A stretch of 64,000 nt of DNA, from assembly GCA_024682075.1 (NCBI GenBank), contig JAIKZQ010000003.1:1-64000 (forward strand), in the 5' to 3' direction. The DNA comes from Lachnospiraceae bacterium (lineage in GTDB: Bacteria > Bacillota > Clostridia > Lachnospirales > Lachnospiraceae). Shown here one piece after another: positions 27,903 through 36,912 of the stretch. The position numbers and the translations under genes were made by a program. The stretch's first letter is position 1. Every line of letters starts with the position of its first letter. The notes beneath the pieces are model-generated. The model was not told where the DNA came from. It saw only the letters and a program-made list of their open reading frames with translations, and did not search any database.

Positions 27903-28745
27903 ATGAGAAAAAAGTTTATGTCAAAAAGGAGTAAGTCAGCAGTTATCACCTCACTGTTCCTCGGCTTCACCCTTATGCTGGGCGGCTGCGGAGGAGATGC
28001 ATATTCTACTTATGCATCCGCTTACAACAAGGTCTCGGCTAAGGGCGGCATCAATGCCGACATCGAGGCTACCATTACGCTCGATGATGTTGAGCAGGAG
28101 TATGAAGGAAACTTCAAGCTCGACAACACCAGCAATACTCTTTACTATGAGATGACCTGTAACGGTGAGACCACCACTCAGTTCTCTGACGGTGAGTATC
28201 TCTATACCGAAAGAGGCGGAGAGAAGATCAAGTATGATCTTAACGACAAGCCCGACGGTGAGCCTCAGGCAAGAGACAATGCCCAGGGCGGAGAAGCTCC
28301 TCAGTTTGATGCAGCTGAATTCCTTACCGAGTTCTCAAGCTTTCTTGAGGCAGGTAAGATCAGAGAGCTCGGACTTCTCAATCCCCTTGACAAGGCAGCT
28401 GTTACCAACGTTACCGTAAGCGGCAATCAGTATACTCTTGAAGTATCATCCACGATCCTTAAGAGATTCATGAACACCATGGCTACCAACGAGTCCGGAT
28501 CAGGTGATGCCATTGAGGTTACCGATCTCAGCAACTTCACCTATGTAGCTACCATCGAAAATGGCGTTGTGACCGGAACCCATTATTCAGGCGAGATCAC
28601 CATCGTTGTTCCCGGATCACTTCTTGCATCCGACGATGATGAAGAGTACACCATCGAGTTCGATATCCAGATCACCTTCAGAAAGCCCGGAACCGAAGTT
28701 GATGTTGACATCCCCGATGGAGACGACTACGTTCTTGCACAGTAA
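27903..28745 (+). CDS. Lipoprotein of unknown function, LppX/LolA-like pattern
   Basis: A 280-residue secreted lipoprotein. The signal peptide ends in a lipobox LGGC with lipidated Cys29. The mature part is mostly beta-strand with repeated Thr/Asp-rich amphipathic strands (about 45-270), the kind of pattern seen in lipid-carrying lipoproteins. That resemblance is a judgement by eye. It follows the FHA-ABC exporter closely, so it may be a partner that receives or presents the exported substrate. RBS AAGGAGAG. Confidence 0.7.
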   Translation: MRKKFMSKRSKSAVITSLFLGFTLMLGGCGGDAYSTYASAYNKVSAKGGINADIEATITLDDVEQEYEGNFKLDNTSNTLYYEMTCNGETTTQFSDGEYLYTERGGEKIKYDLNDKPDGEPQARDNAQGGEAPQFDAAEFLTEFSSFLEAGKIRELGLLNPLDKAAVTNVTVSGNQYTLEVSSTILKRFMNTMATNESGSGDAIEVTDLSNFTYVATIENGVVTGTHYSGEITIVVPGSLLASDDDEEYTIEFDIQITFRKPGTEVDVDIPDGDDYVLAQ

Positions 28746-28777
28746 ATTGAAATGATGAACCGCCCGTGCGGCGGCAT

Positions 28778-28837
28778 AAAGAGACGGCAGAGATAATCTG
28801 TTTGAGCGATCGGCCAGATCATCAAAACCGTCTCTTT
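28778..28837 (+). terminator. Long inverted repeat closing the FHA operon (possible terminator)
   Basis: A 10-bp stem (aaagagacgg 28778-28787 / ccgtctcttt 28828-28837) encloses 40 nt with further weak pairing. The right arm ends in TTT and a short pyrimidine run. It may end the transcript, or it may mark a regulatory leader for the methyltransferase gene. Confidence 0.45.
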
Positions 28838-28877
28838 CTATTATGTTAAGACTATTTTTTGATAAGGACACGGATTC

Positions 28878-31046
28878 ATGGATAGCAAGGTACAGGATGC
28901 TCTGAGGATAACGATAGAGGATCAGCAGTCACTGGTCCATCTCGGAAGCCTCGATTCGTTTGACATAACAGCCGGAGGAAAAAAGGCTGCCGGGCTCATG
29001 CTTAAGTATTTGGAAAAGCACGATGATAACCTTCTTAAGCAGGCCATAGATCTGTATGAGTCACTGATCCCCAATGAGAATTTCGGCGGCGAATATACCG
29101 CGCTTGAATGGATATGCAGATTCTGGCTCGCGCCCGAGGATGCTAAAAAAGGCATTCTTACGGTTCCCCTTGTCAACAGCTTCTGGACCGAGCTTTCCGA
29201 AAACGACTATGACAATCTGAGAACTTATCTCCAGTACAAGTATCATTTCGTCGAATATCCTAAAAACGAGGATAACACTGCCAAAAAAGCCAGGATGAGA
29301 TACCTGGAGGATTTCATATTGTTCGATAATCCCGATCGTGAGAGATGGGAAGATACCAGGCATAATCTGGAAAAAGTGGGCCTTAAGGAAGGCATGAGCG
29401 TGGCCGATGTAGGATGCGGTCCCGGTTATTTCACATTCAAATTCTCCGAGATAGTCGGAGAGAGCGGAAAGGTCTATGCAAGTGAGACCAATCCCAGACA
29501 TCTTGAATTTCTCAGAAAATATGTTGCTGCCAATAAGATCGATAACGTAGAGGTCATCGAGAGTTCATTCAACGGAATAGGACTTCCCGAGGATATCCGT
29601 GTCGATGTCGTATATATGTGTTCTCTCTATCACAATGTGTATGCCGCATTCACCGATGCGGAGAGAGAAGTGTTCGTAGGAAGTATCAGAAGGGCTCTCG
29701 GCAAGAACGGAAACCGCCTTGTCATAGTGGACAATGACCTCGTGACTGGCATGGATCTTCCATACCATGGTCCCTATATAAATAAGCAGCTGATCATCGG
29801 ACAGCTCTGGTACTATGGTTTCGAACTGGAGAATACATTCCAGTTCACACCTCAGAGATATGTCCTTGTGTTTAAGATGACCGATATCCCCGAGCAGACT
29901 CCCGTAATGGAGAAAACTCCGGAGAACGTTGTTGCAGTCGGTTCTCCGGTTTCAATGGTCAGATACCGCATAATCGGAACATCAACTTCCGGATATACAT
30001 GCAGGGGCAAGAGAGTCGGACGTATCATGCATGAAGGCTTCACCGAAAATGATGAAGCAAAACTGCAGAAAGCATACGACGGATTTGAGGAACTGTGGCC
30101 CAAGGAGAGGATCGGCGACGATTACACCGCACTCATGTGGCTGATCAAATACAGGCTTTCGGGTGAGCAGGAAAGAAGCAACATGACCGAAGATATCTTC
30201 ACAAGGGATTGGGCTGCCTTTTGGTGCGGTGATGACTTCGCCAATCTGAAGACTTACCTGTATTACAAATTCGACCTTGCTCTCCCTGATGATCCGGATG
30301 CCTCGATCGATGTTAACTACGAATATTCCGGAACTGAGTTTTCTATCGCAAAGCTCAATCTCTGGAACGAATATCTTATCTTCGACAATCCCAACAGGAA
30401 GCTGTGGGAGCATACCGATGACATGATGAAGTTCTGTGACATAAAGCCCGGCGAGAAGATCGCCGACATCGGATGCGGAGGCGGATATTTTACATGGCAG
30501 TTCTCTAAGATGGTCGGAGAAAAGGGCCTTGTGTATGCCACGGAGATCAACGAGGATGCGATGAGTCATCTGATCTCATTTGTGGAGGACAACAAGATCT
30601 CCAACATCAAGACCGTCGTCACGAAGATGAACACGACCGGTCTTCGTAAAAACAGCGTTGATACCATCTACATGTGTTCCGCATATCACGCCGTATACAT
30701 AACCGACATTGAATTCGTCAAGGACGCATTCATTGAAAGCATACATAACGCTCTTAAGAAAGGCGGCAGGCTGATCATAGTGGATAATGCCGTTACCGAC
30801 AGGGACACTCCTCCTTATTACGGACCCGGCATTAAGCCTGAGCTCATAATCGCACAGCTTATCCATTACGGTTTCCATCTTGTTGACCGCTGGCAGGGAG
30901 GACCTCAGCGTTTTGCACTCATTTTTGCCGAGGATGAGGACTATGTGCCACCCAAGAAGGACAAGAACATGAAAAACGGAGGAATGAAGAGTGGAAAGAA
31001 GCTCTTACAGCAGGCACTCAGGGTCAGGGACAAGAGAAGCGAGTGA
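28878..31046 (+). CDS. Tandem-duplicated SAM-dependent methyltransferase
   Basis: A 722-residue protein made of two homologous halves. Each half has a roughly 130-residue helical N-terminal module (shared DYTAL/EYTAL...LKTYLYYKF pattern) followed by a class I methyltransferase domain. SAM-binding motif I is VADVGCGPGYF near residue 174 and IADIGCGGGYF near 528. Both halves keep the acidic post-motif-I pattern (VYASE, VYATE) and IVDND/IVDNA. The two active sites may act on the same polymer or one may be regulatory. The substrate is unknown. It lies just downstream of the FHA operon. Confidence 0.8.
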   Translation: MDSKVQDALRITIEDQQSLVHLGSLDSFDITAGGKKAAGLMLKYLEKHDDNLLKQAIDLYESLIPNENFGGEYTALEWICRFWLAPEDAKKGILTVPLVNSFWTELSENDYDNLRTYLQYKYHFVEYPKNEDNTAKKARMRYLEDFILFDNPDRERWEDTRHNLEKVGLKEGMSVADVGCGPGYFTFKFSEIVGESGKVYASETNPRHLEFLRKYVAANKIDNVEVIESSFNGIGLPEDIRVDVVYMCSLYHNVYAAFTDAEREVFVGSIRRALGKNGNRLVIVDNDLVTGMDLPYHGPYINKQLIIGQLWYYGFELENTFQFTPQRYVLVFKMTDIPEQTPVMEKTPENVVAVGSPVSMVRYRIIGTSTSGYTCRGKRVGRIMHEGFTENDEAKLQKAYDGFEELWPKERIGDDYTALMWLIKYRLSGEQERSNMTEDIFTRDWAAFWCGDDFANLKTYLYYKFDLALPDDPDASIDVNYEYSGTEFSIAKLNLWNEYLIFDNPNRKLWEHTDDMMKFCDIKPGEKIADIGCGGGYFTWQFSKMVGEKGLVYATEINEDAMSHLISFVEDNKISNIKTVVTKMNTTGLRKNSVDTIYMCSAYHAVYITDIEFVKDAFIESIHNALKKGGRLIIVDNAVTDRDTPPYYGPGIKPELIIAQLIHYGFHLVDRWQGGPQRFALIFAEDEDYVPPKKDKNMKNGGMKSGKKLLQQALRVRDKRSE

Positions 31047-31077
31047 GTCCGGCAATAAGGCTGTTTTTGAACGAAGG

Positions 31078-31644
31078 ATGACTGTCATTGCAACTGTGAC
31101 GGCATACGGGACAGGATCAGACAGTGACGGTGCGGTGCTGGTTGCAGACAAGATCATTGATTCCCAGATGATGAGACCTTCGCTTGCGGACATAGCTCTT
31201 GATACCATTTCCAAGATGGCCAATAACGAGCTTTTGATGATCCATCCCGAGAGGAGAGAGGACAACTCGGTTGATGCCGCAGTTGTGATGATCAGGAAGA
31301 ATAAAGCCAGATTCTTCATTTCCGGCGTGTCGGCAGCTTATCATTTCTCCGGAGGAAAGCTTCTTCACAGATCGGAATCCGGTGAGGCACCGGCCATAGG
31401 CAAGACTCCCAGATTCGACCCCAGACTTGAGAAAGCATTTGATCTCGGCAGGGGAGAGAACATTTTTCTTACCGCAGACAGAGCACTTTCGGAGAGCATA
31501 TCCGATGATAAGCTCGAACAGATGGCGGCTTCTTTGGCCGGCCCCGAGGAATTCATGGATGCCCTGATAAAGGAAATGGGCCCGGAAAGGTCTTTTTCCG
31601 CAGGAATAGCATTTTTACCGCCCCGAAAGCATTTATTCTTTTAA
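31078..31644 (+). CDS. Probable pseudo-PP2C (degenerate phosphatase-like protein)
   Basis: A 188-residue protein with no obvious family by motif. Its order of segments follows a shortened PP2C fold. LVADKIID sits where active enzymes have ADGMGG, ISGVSAAY where they have GDSRAY, FLTADRALSE where they have SDGL, and PERSFSAGI where they have DNxT. Most metal-ligand positions are therefore altered and I infer a non-catalytic binding protein. This is a by-eye reading and may be wrong. The start at 31078 has GAAGG upstream; an ATG at 30991 would overlap the methyltransferase gene. It lies 24 bp before the radical SAM gene. Confidence 0.5.
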   Translation: MTVIATVTAYGTGSDSDGAVLVADKIIDSQMMRPSLADIALDTISKMANNELLMIHPERREDNSVDAAVVMIRKNKARFFISGVSAAYHFSGGKLLHRSESGEAPAIGKTPRFDPRLEKAFDLGRGENIFLTADRALSESISDDKLEQMAASLAGPEEFMDALIKEMGPERSFSAGIAFLPPRKHLFF

Positions 31645-31668
31645 CGGATAAAATAAAGGAGTACGTGA

Positions 31669-33111
31669 ATGATCACAGAATCAAGAAAAAAAGAACTGTT
31701 AGCGCATGCCGAGGAGACTTTTGCCAAGGTTGAGGAGTTGCAGCGTCTCGGTCTCGTATGCGATGACGGTGACTTTGTTCCTTCGGTTCATTACCCGCCT
31801 ATAACGCAGTACGATAATTGCGACATAGACGAGTATTTTAAGACCTATACACTTCCTGCAGACGGCATGATGGATATCTATGTGCATATTCCCTTCTGCA
31901 TCCAGCATTGCACCTTCTGCCATTACCCCGGTCTTACCGGTGAAAGGGTTGAAGAGAAGAAGAAGTATATAGACTATCTCATTCGCGAGATGGACATATA
32001 CCGTGAGTATCACGGGATCGATAAGATAAAGCCCCGTTCGATCCTTCTCGGCGGCGGCACACCGACATCTCTTACTCCCGAGCTTTTGGAGCATTTCCTT
32101 ACGGAGTTTGAAAAGAGAGTCGATCTGAGTGCCTGCAAGCAGTACAATGTCGATCTCGGTCCGAATTCCATAAACGGAGAGTCCGGTACCAAAAAGTGCG
32201 AGATCATGAAGGCCCACGGCATTACCAGACTTACCATAGGACTTCAGTCTCTTAATGACGATGTGCTGAAGCTCATGAACCGTCCTCATAATTCCGAGGA
32301 GGCTATCCAGTCGGTATATAAGGCACTCGAGTACGGATTTGACGTGAACATCGAATTCATCTACGGACATCCCGGTGAGACTATCGACAACTGGATCGAG
32401 GACATGGAAAAGGCTGTCGGGCTTCCCATGAATGAGATACAGGTTTACAGACTGAAGGTACAGGCTTACGGAGATTTTCAGGGAATAATCAACAGATTCC
32501 ACAGGGGATCCGGCTCCGCGGATATTCCTGACTTTAAGTCAACAATGATGATGAAGCAGATCGCGCAGGATATCTTCAATGAGCATGGCTTCAATGAGAG
32601 GCTCAGGAGAGTATTTACAAAGAACAAGGCGATCTTCTCGCATTATGCTTACAACCAGTGCTGTAACCAGTTTGACCAGGTCGGATTCGGACTTACAGGC
32701 TTCTCAAGTTACCGTGACAGATTCGATATCAACACTCAGAATTTTGAGGAGTATTATGCAGCAATAGATGCAGGAAAGCTTCCCATTAACCGCGGACTTG
32801 TAAGGTCTGCGGAGGAGCAGGCAAGATGGGCTATTGTCCTGCCTCTTAAGAACAGGGATGTGCGCAAGACCGAGTTTAAGCAAAGGTCCGGTTATGAATT
32901 TGATGATGTGTTCAAGACCAAGGTTTCCCTTCTCAAGGAATACGGACTGCTTGAGGACACCGGAAATATCATCCGTCTGACAGAACTCGGCGGTTTCGTT
33001 GCCGACGAGGTATGCGAACAGTTCAACTCGATCCCTTATCTTCCTTTCCCCAGGGAAAGATATGCTGAGGGACCTCTCAATCCTTATCTGAATAATGTTC
33101 TTTTTGAATGA
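31669..33111 (+). CDS. HemN-like radical SAM protein
   Basis: A 480-residue radical SAM enzyme of the HemN/HemW superfamily. The CxxxCxxC cluster is in IPFCIQHCTFCHY near residue 68-80, and GGGTPTSL follows. The C-terminal half resembles the HemN accessory domain. It is about 100 residues longer than HemW and is a second, divergent paralogue in this window. True HemN activity, an anaerobic heme-opening activity, or another methyl/radical reaction are all possible. It is cotranscribed with the methyltransferase and the PP2C-like protein, judging by gaps of 24-31 bp. RBS AAAGGAG. Confidence 0.8.
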   Translation: MITESRKKELLAHAEETFAKVEELQRLGLVCDDGDFVPSVHYPPITQYDNCDIDEYFKTYTLPADGMMDIYVHIPFCIQHCTFCHYPGLTGERVEEKKKYIDYLIREMDIYREYHGIDKIKPRSILLGGGTPTSLTPELLEHFLTEFEKRVDLSACKQYNVDLGPNSINGESGTKKCEIMKAHGITRLTIGLQSLNDDVLKLMNRPHNSEEAIQSVYKALEYGFDVNIEFIYGHPGETIDNWIEDMEKAVGLPMNEIQVYRLKVQAYGDFQGIINRFHRGSGSADIPDFKSTMMMKQIAQDIFNEHGFNERLRRVFTKNKAIFSHYAYNQCCNQFDQVGFGLTGFSSYRDRFDINTQNFEEYYAAIDAGKLPINRGLVRSAEEQARWAIVLPLKNRDVRKTEFKQRSGYEFDDVFKTKVSLLKEYGLLEDTGNIIRLTELGGFVADEVCEQFNSIPYLPFPRERYAEGPLNPYLNNVLFE

Positions 33112-33167
33112 CCCTTCGTGCGGATGCATTTTTCCTGATGGGTTACCGTAACATGAATAATGTGATT

Positions 33168-33205
33168 ATCCCGCAGTTTTCGTGACTGCGGGATTTTATT
33201 TTTCT
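33168..33205 (+). terminator. Rho-independent terminator after the radical SAM gene
   Basis: A 10-bp stem (atcccgcagt 33168-33177 / actgcgggat 33185-33194), 7-nt loop, then tttatttttc. Confidence 0.9.
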
Positions 33206-33233
33206 TGTTATTTTTATGCTGCTATAGTAATAT
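33205..33233 (+). promoter_or_regulatory. Sigma-A promoter of the HD-domain gene
   Basis: TTGTTA (33205-33210), 17-nt spacer, TAATAT (33228-33233). It directly abuts the upstream terminator. Confidence 0.65.
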
Positions 33234-33285
33234 AGATTAGTAATTTTGTTTCTTTTGATGTGATAAATAGCTATGGGGGGATAGC

Positions 33286-34404
33286 GTGAAATTCGTCAGA
33301 TGGGAAGATCTTAAAAGCGGTATGAGACTAGCCCGCCCGATATATTCCAAAAGCGGAGTTCTTCTTCACGAACGCGATGCTAAACTGACACCGGGAAGCA
33401 TCGAATCTGTCAAGAATTTCGGTTTGTTAGGCATATACATACTTGAACCGGCTGAACCTCTTCCTCCTATGTCTGAGGAGGACATAGCTTTCGAAAAGTT
33501 CGAGATCAAGACTGTCGCATCTCTTCAGGATGAGATCACCAGATTAATAAATACCAAGAAGCAGAAGAATCTGCAGACCATAGTAAGCCAGATAATACGC
33601 CAGTACGGTCACCTTGACGGAAAGGTGCATTTCTACCAGAACCTCAGGAGCAGGGATGATTTCGTATTCAGGCATATGTTTAACACGGCAATTCTCTGTG
33701 CGATGATGGCGCGCCGCATGAACATCCCGGTGGATGACAGGCTGATACTTGTCACTGCGGCGCTTGTGCATGATATTGGTAAAGTAGGATCGGCCAATTC
33801 CGCGGTATATGGCGGTGAAACCGACAGGGACAAGATCGCAGCGCTGTACAACGAAGCCATTCACGGCTGTGAGATACTCGAAGAGTGTTTCAGTTCTGAC
33901 GGAACGAGGCTCAAGAGAATCTGTCAGCAGGCTCTGAGAGCTCAAAGAGCAGCGGATCTCGGCGAGGAACTCGAGATCAGGAAGATGGTAAAGGAAGCCA
34001 AGATCCTGCAGGTTGCCAGCAAGTATGACGAGATCACCGGAATGAGCCTCACGGGTGAGAGCAAGTCCGAAGTAAAGGCAATCCTTGAGTTCCAGGACAA
34101 TGATGACATTTACGATCCTGAAGCAGTGAAGGCACTTGTGGAGAGCGTCTACATACTGTTCCCCGGAGTCAGCGTGGAACTCAATACCGGAGAAAAGGCG
34201 CTTGTCATCAATGAGAATCCCGATAATCTTCTTAAGCCTACAGTAATCTCATTCCGCAGGAACACGATGATGGTATTGTCGGACAGGGATTACGGTGACA
34301 TAAGAGTCGTGGACATCATGAAGACTCTGGATAACCGCTATATCATGGATCGGAGTGCAATGCATAGTGCGGGGATAGATGTCCCGGCAGACGGAGCTCT
34401 TTAA
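33286..34404 (+). CDS. HD-domain protein, degenerate HD-GYP
   Basis: A 372-residue cytoplasmic protein. An N-terminal domain of about 100 residues precedes an HD domain with HDIGKVG near residue 162-168. The second HD-GYP signature (HHExxDGxGYP) is not present; the corresponding stretch reads QQALRAQRAADLG. Cyclic-di-GMP hydrolysis is therefore uncertain. It may be an inactive effector or act on another nucleotide. It starts at GTG with a GGGGGG site 4-10 nt upstream. It is followed after 58 bp by pilT, so a role in pilus control is plausible. Confidence 0.75.
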   Translation: MKFVRWEDLKSGMRLARPIYSKSGVLLHERDAKLTPGSIESVKNFGLLGIYILEPAEPLPPMSEEDIAFEKFEIKTVASLQDEITRLINTKKQKNLQTIVSQIIRQYGHLDGKVHFYQNLRSRDDFVFRHMFNTAILCAMMARRMNIPVDDRLILVTAALVHDIGKVGSANSAVYGGETDRDKIAALYNEAIHGCEILEECFSSDGTRLKRICQQALRAQRAADLGEELEIRKMVKEAKILQVASKYDEITGMSLTGESKSEVKAILEFQDNDDIYDPEAVKALVESVYILFPGVSVELNTGEKALVINENPDNLLKPTVISFRRNTMMVLSDRDYGDIRVVDIMKTLDNRYIMDRSAMHSAGIDVPADGAL

Positions 34405-34462
34405 GAAATCGGTACCAATGTTCCCAGGGAAGGGAGCGAAATATATAAAGGGGTGAAACAAG

Positions 34463-35518
34463 ATGATTGATATTTATGACATTATGCAGAAAGCAAAAAA
34501 TGCGGGAGCCAGTGACGTGCATATCACTGTCGGCGTGCCTCCCAAGATGAGAGTCAACGGAAGCCTTCTTACCGTTGAGGGGTATGACAGACTTATGCCT
34601 CAGGATACTCTGGACGTGGTCATGTCCATTGCAAACGAAGAGCAGAAGCGTAAGTTTGACGAGATCGGTGAGTACGATATGTCCTTCTCAATCCCCGCGC
34701 TCGGCCGTTACCGTGTTAACATATTCAAGCAGAGAGGTTCTGCAGGTCTTGCACTCAGACTTGTCGGAACAGAGATCCCCAATCCCGAAAAGCTCGGCGT
34801 TCCCAAGGCGGTCATCGATCTTTATGAGAGAAAGAGAGGACTGATCCTCGTTACGGGACCTACCGGATCCGGTAAGTCCACAACTCTTGCATCCATCATT
34901 GACAGGATCAATGAGAACCGCGATGCACATATCATCACTCTTGAAGACCCTATCGAGTATCTGCACATGCACAAGAGATCCGTTGTCAACCAGCGTGAGA
35001 TCGGCATGGACTCGAACTCATATGCTAATGCACTTCGTGCTGCACTCCGTGAAGACCCTGATGTCATTCTCGTCGGTGAGATGAGAGACCTTGAGACCAT
35101 TTCGACTGCTATTACTGCAGCAGAGACAGGTCACTTGGTCCTTTCAACACTGCATACCATCGGTGCTGCTTCAACCGTCGACCGTGTCATTGACGTATTC
35201 CCTCCTCATCAGCAGCAGCAGATCAGGTTCCAGCTTGCGGGCGTTCTCGAAGCCATCATTTCCCAGCAGCTCATTCCTACCTATGACGGCAAGGGAAGAG
35301 TCGCTGCATTCGAGGTTCTTCTTGCAAACCACGCTATCAGAAACCTCATCCGTGAAGGAAAGTCACACCAGATCATGGGCGTAATGCAGACCAACAAGGC
35401 AATGGGAATGATCACCATGGACGAAGCAATCTGCAACTTCTTCTACGAAGGCAAGATCGACAGGGATCAGGCCATCCACTTTGCACAGGATCCCGATGCA
35501 ATGGAGATCAAGATCTGA
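34463..35518 (+). CDS. pilT: Type IV pilus retraction ATPase PilT
   Basis: A 351-residue hexameric ATPase. Walker A (GPTGSGKST), Asp box (TLEDPIEY), Walker B (DVILVGEMRD) and His box (GHLVLSTLHT) are all present. Length matches PilT rather than PilB. It drives pilus retraction for twitching, adhesion or DNA uptake. No other pilus gene is in the window, so the pilus genes must lie elsewhere. The RBS is AAGGGGTG. It has its own strong terminator. Confidence 0.95.
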   Translation: MIDIYDIMQKAKNAGASDVHITVGVPPKMRVNGSLLTVEGYDRLMPQDTLDVVMSIANEEQKRKFDEIGEYDMSFSIPALGRYRVNIFKQRGSAGLALRLVGTEIPNPEKLGVPKAVIDLYERKRGLILVTGPTGSGKSTTLASIIDRINENRDAHIITLEDPIEYLHMHKRSVVNQREIGMDSNSYANALRAALREDPDVILVGEMRDLETISTAITAAETGHLVLSTLHTIGAASTVDRVIDVFPPHQQQQIRFQLAGVLEAIISQQLIPTYDGKGRVAAFEVLLANHAIRNLIREGKSHQIMGVMQTNKAMGMITMDEAICNFFYEGKIDRDQAIHFAQDPDAMEIKI

Positions 35519-35534
35519 TATATTCGCTTACATC

Positions 35535-35571
35535 AAATGCTCCGGACTTATCTGTCCGGAGCATTTTTTTC
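35535..35571 (+). terminator. Rho-independent terminator of pilT
   Basis: A 13-bp stem (aaatgctccggac 35535-35547 / gtccggagcattt 35554-35566) with a 6-nt loop and a run of seven T. Confidence 0.95.
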
Positions 35572-35600
35572 TTGACTGAAATTTCATATGGTCCTAATAT
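35572..35600 (+). promoter_or_regulatory. Sigma-A promoter of dprA
   Basis: TTGACT (35572-35577), 17-nt spacer, TAATAT (35595-35600), immediately after the pilT terminator. It predicts transcription from about 35607. Confidence 0.75.
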
Positions 35601-35670
35601 ACTCTTACGTCAAATCAGCGGACAGATCGTCCGAATTTTCCATGAATCATATGCAGCGGAAAGGAAATCA

Positions 35671-36903
35671 TTGGATATTGATGAATTTCTGTCTTTTAAC
35701 ATACCTGAATGCGAAAGGCCGTATGCATTCTGGCTTGTTTCAGTTCCCTGGATAGGGCAGGGACCTGTTCCGTCACTGCTTGAACTTTACGGATCACCTA
35801 AGGAAATATTTGAAAAGTCAGACGAAGAACTTCTCAGCTTAAGAGGCAAGGCCGGAAGGAAACTGAATGTGGAGCCTTTGTTAAAGTGCCGCAAAAATGC
35901 AGATATTTTTAGGATGTATGATGATCTTGACAGGTCGGGGATGAAGATCTCGTTTGCATGGGATGACGATTATCCCGTCAGGTTAAAACATATCCCTGAT
36001 CCGCCGACCGCGCTTTTTTATCTCGGAAAACTGCCCCGGGATGAGAAACTTTCGGTAGCGGTGATAGGTTCCAGGCAGTGTTCCGAATACGGAGAAAAAC
36101 TTGCCTGCGAACTCGGTGAAGCACTCGGTGAAAATGACATTAATGTCATAAGTGGGATGGCGGTCGGCATAGACGGCATAAGCCAGGCCGCGGCACTGGG
36201 ATCCGGAGGTGAATCCTATGCGGTGCTTGGAAGCGGAGCGGATGTTTGCTATCCGGATTCGAATTATTCGTTATATGAAAAACTGAAAAATCTGGGAGGC
36301 GTGATATCGGCCTATCCGCCCGGAACAAGCGCAAGAGCACAGTTTTTTCCACCGAGAAATCGCATAGTAAGCGGGCTTGCGGATGCGGTCGTGGTACTGG
36401 AAGCAAGAAGCAGGAGCGGAACACTCATTACCGTAGACATGGCTCTGGAACAGGGAAGGGATATCTATGCCGCACCCGGCAGGCTTGGAGATGAGCTCTC
36501 AGCCGGATGCAACGGCCTGATAGGTCACGGAGCACTTGTGTATCTGTCGCCTGAGATCTTCATCAGGGATCTTTTTGAGGATCATGCAGATGCTAACGGT
36601 CATGCGATACTGTGCGGATCCGGGATTGCCGGAATTAAGAAAAATGTACTTTCACCGTCAGATGAACGGCACAGGAACTATTCGGGAGAAGAAATGAAAT
36701 GTCCCCTTCCCGATGAACAGTTCAGGGATGTGTACGAAGAACTCACTCTTTTTCCGAGAAGCGCAGAGGAGATAGACGCTTCGATAACAAGAAAACAAAA
36801 GACTTCTCCGGGAGAGACCGGAATTACCCTGATGCTGATGGAACTGTGCATCGGAGGTTTTGCACTTCAGGTAAGTCCCGGACAGTACATCAGAAGATTA
36901 TGA
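35671..36903 (+). CDS. dprA: DNA processing protein DprA/Smf
   Basis: A 410-residue protein. A SAM-like N-terminal region (YGSPKEIFEKSDEELLSL) precedes the Rossmann-like DprA core (VIGSRQCSEYG, SGMAVGIDGISQ, FPPRNRIVSGL, GTLITVDMALEQGRDIYAAPG). A winged-helix-like C-terminus follows. DprA loads RecA on incoming single-stranded DNA in transformation. I place the start at a TTG (35671) with AAGGAAA 3 nt upstream. The in-frame TTG at 35572 is the -35 box of the promoter and cannot be the start. Confidence 0.92.
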   Translation: MDIDEFLSFNIPECERPYAFWLVSVPWIGQGPVPSLLELYGSPKEIFEKSDEELLSLRGKAGRKLNVEPLLKCRKNADIFRMYDDLDRSGMKISFAWDDDYPVRLKHIPDPPTALFYLGKLPRDEKLSVAVIGSRQCSEYGEKLACELGEALGENDINVISGMAVGIDGISQAAALGSGGESYAVLGSGADVCYPDSNYSLYEKLKNLGGVISAYPPGTSARAQFFPPRNRIVSGLADAVVVLEARSRSGTLITVDMALEQGRDIYAAPGRLGDELSAGCNGLIGHGALVYLSPEIFIRDLFEDHADANGHAILCGSGIAGIKKNVLSPSDERHRNYSGEEMKCPLPDEQFRDVYEELTLFPRSAEEIDASITRKQKTSPGETGITLMLMELCIGGFALQVSPGQYIRRL

Positions 36904-36912
36904 GGAGACTGC

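Noticed and set aside
14652..28745. Type VII (Esx) secretion or type VI secretion locus
   Set aside because: FHA, kinase and PP2C genes also occur in those loci, but no WXG100, EssC/FtsK, TssB/C, Hcp or VgrG gene is present here.
35572..35670. N-terminal extension of dprA from a TTG at 35572
   Set aside because: That TTG is the -35 element of the promoter, so it is not transcribed from it. The extension has no DprA homology.
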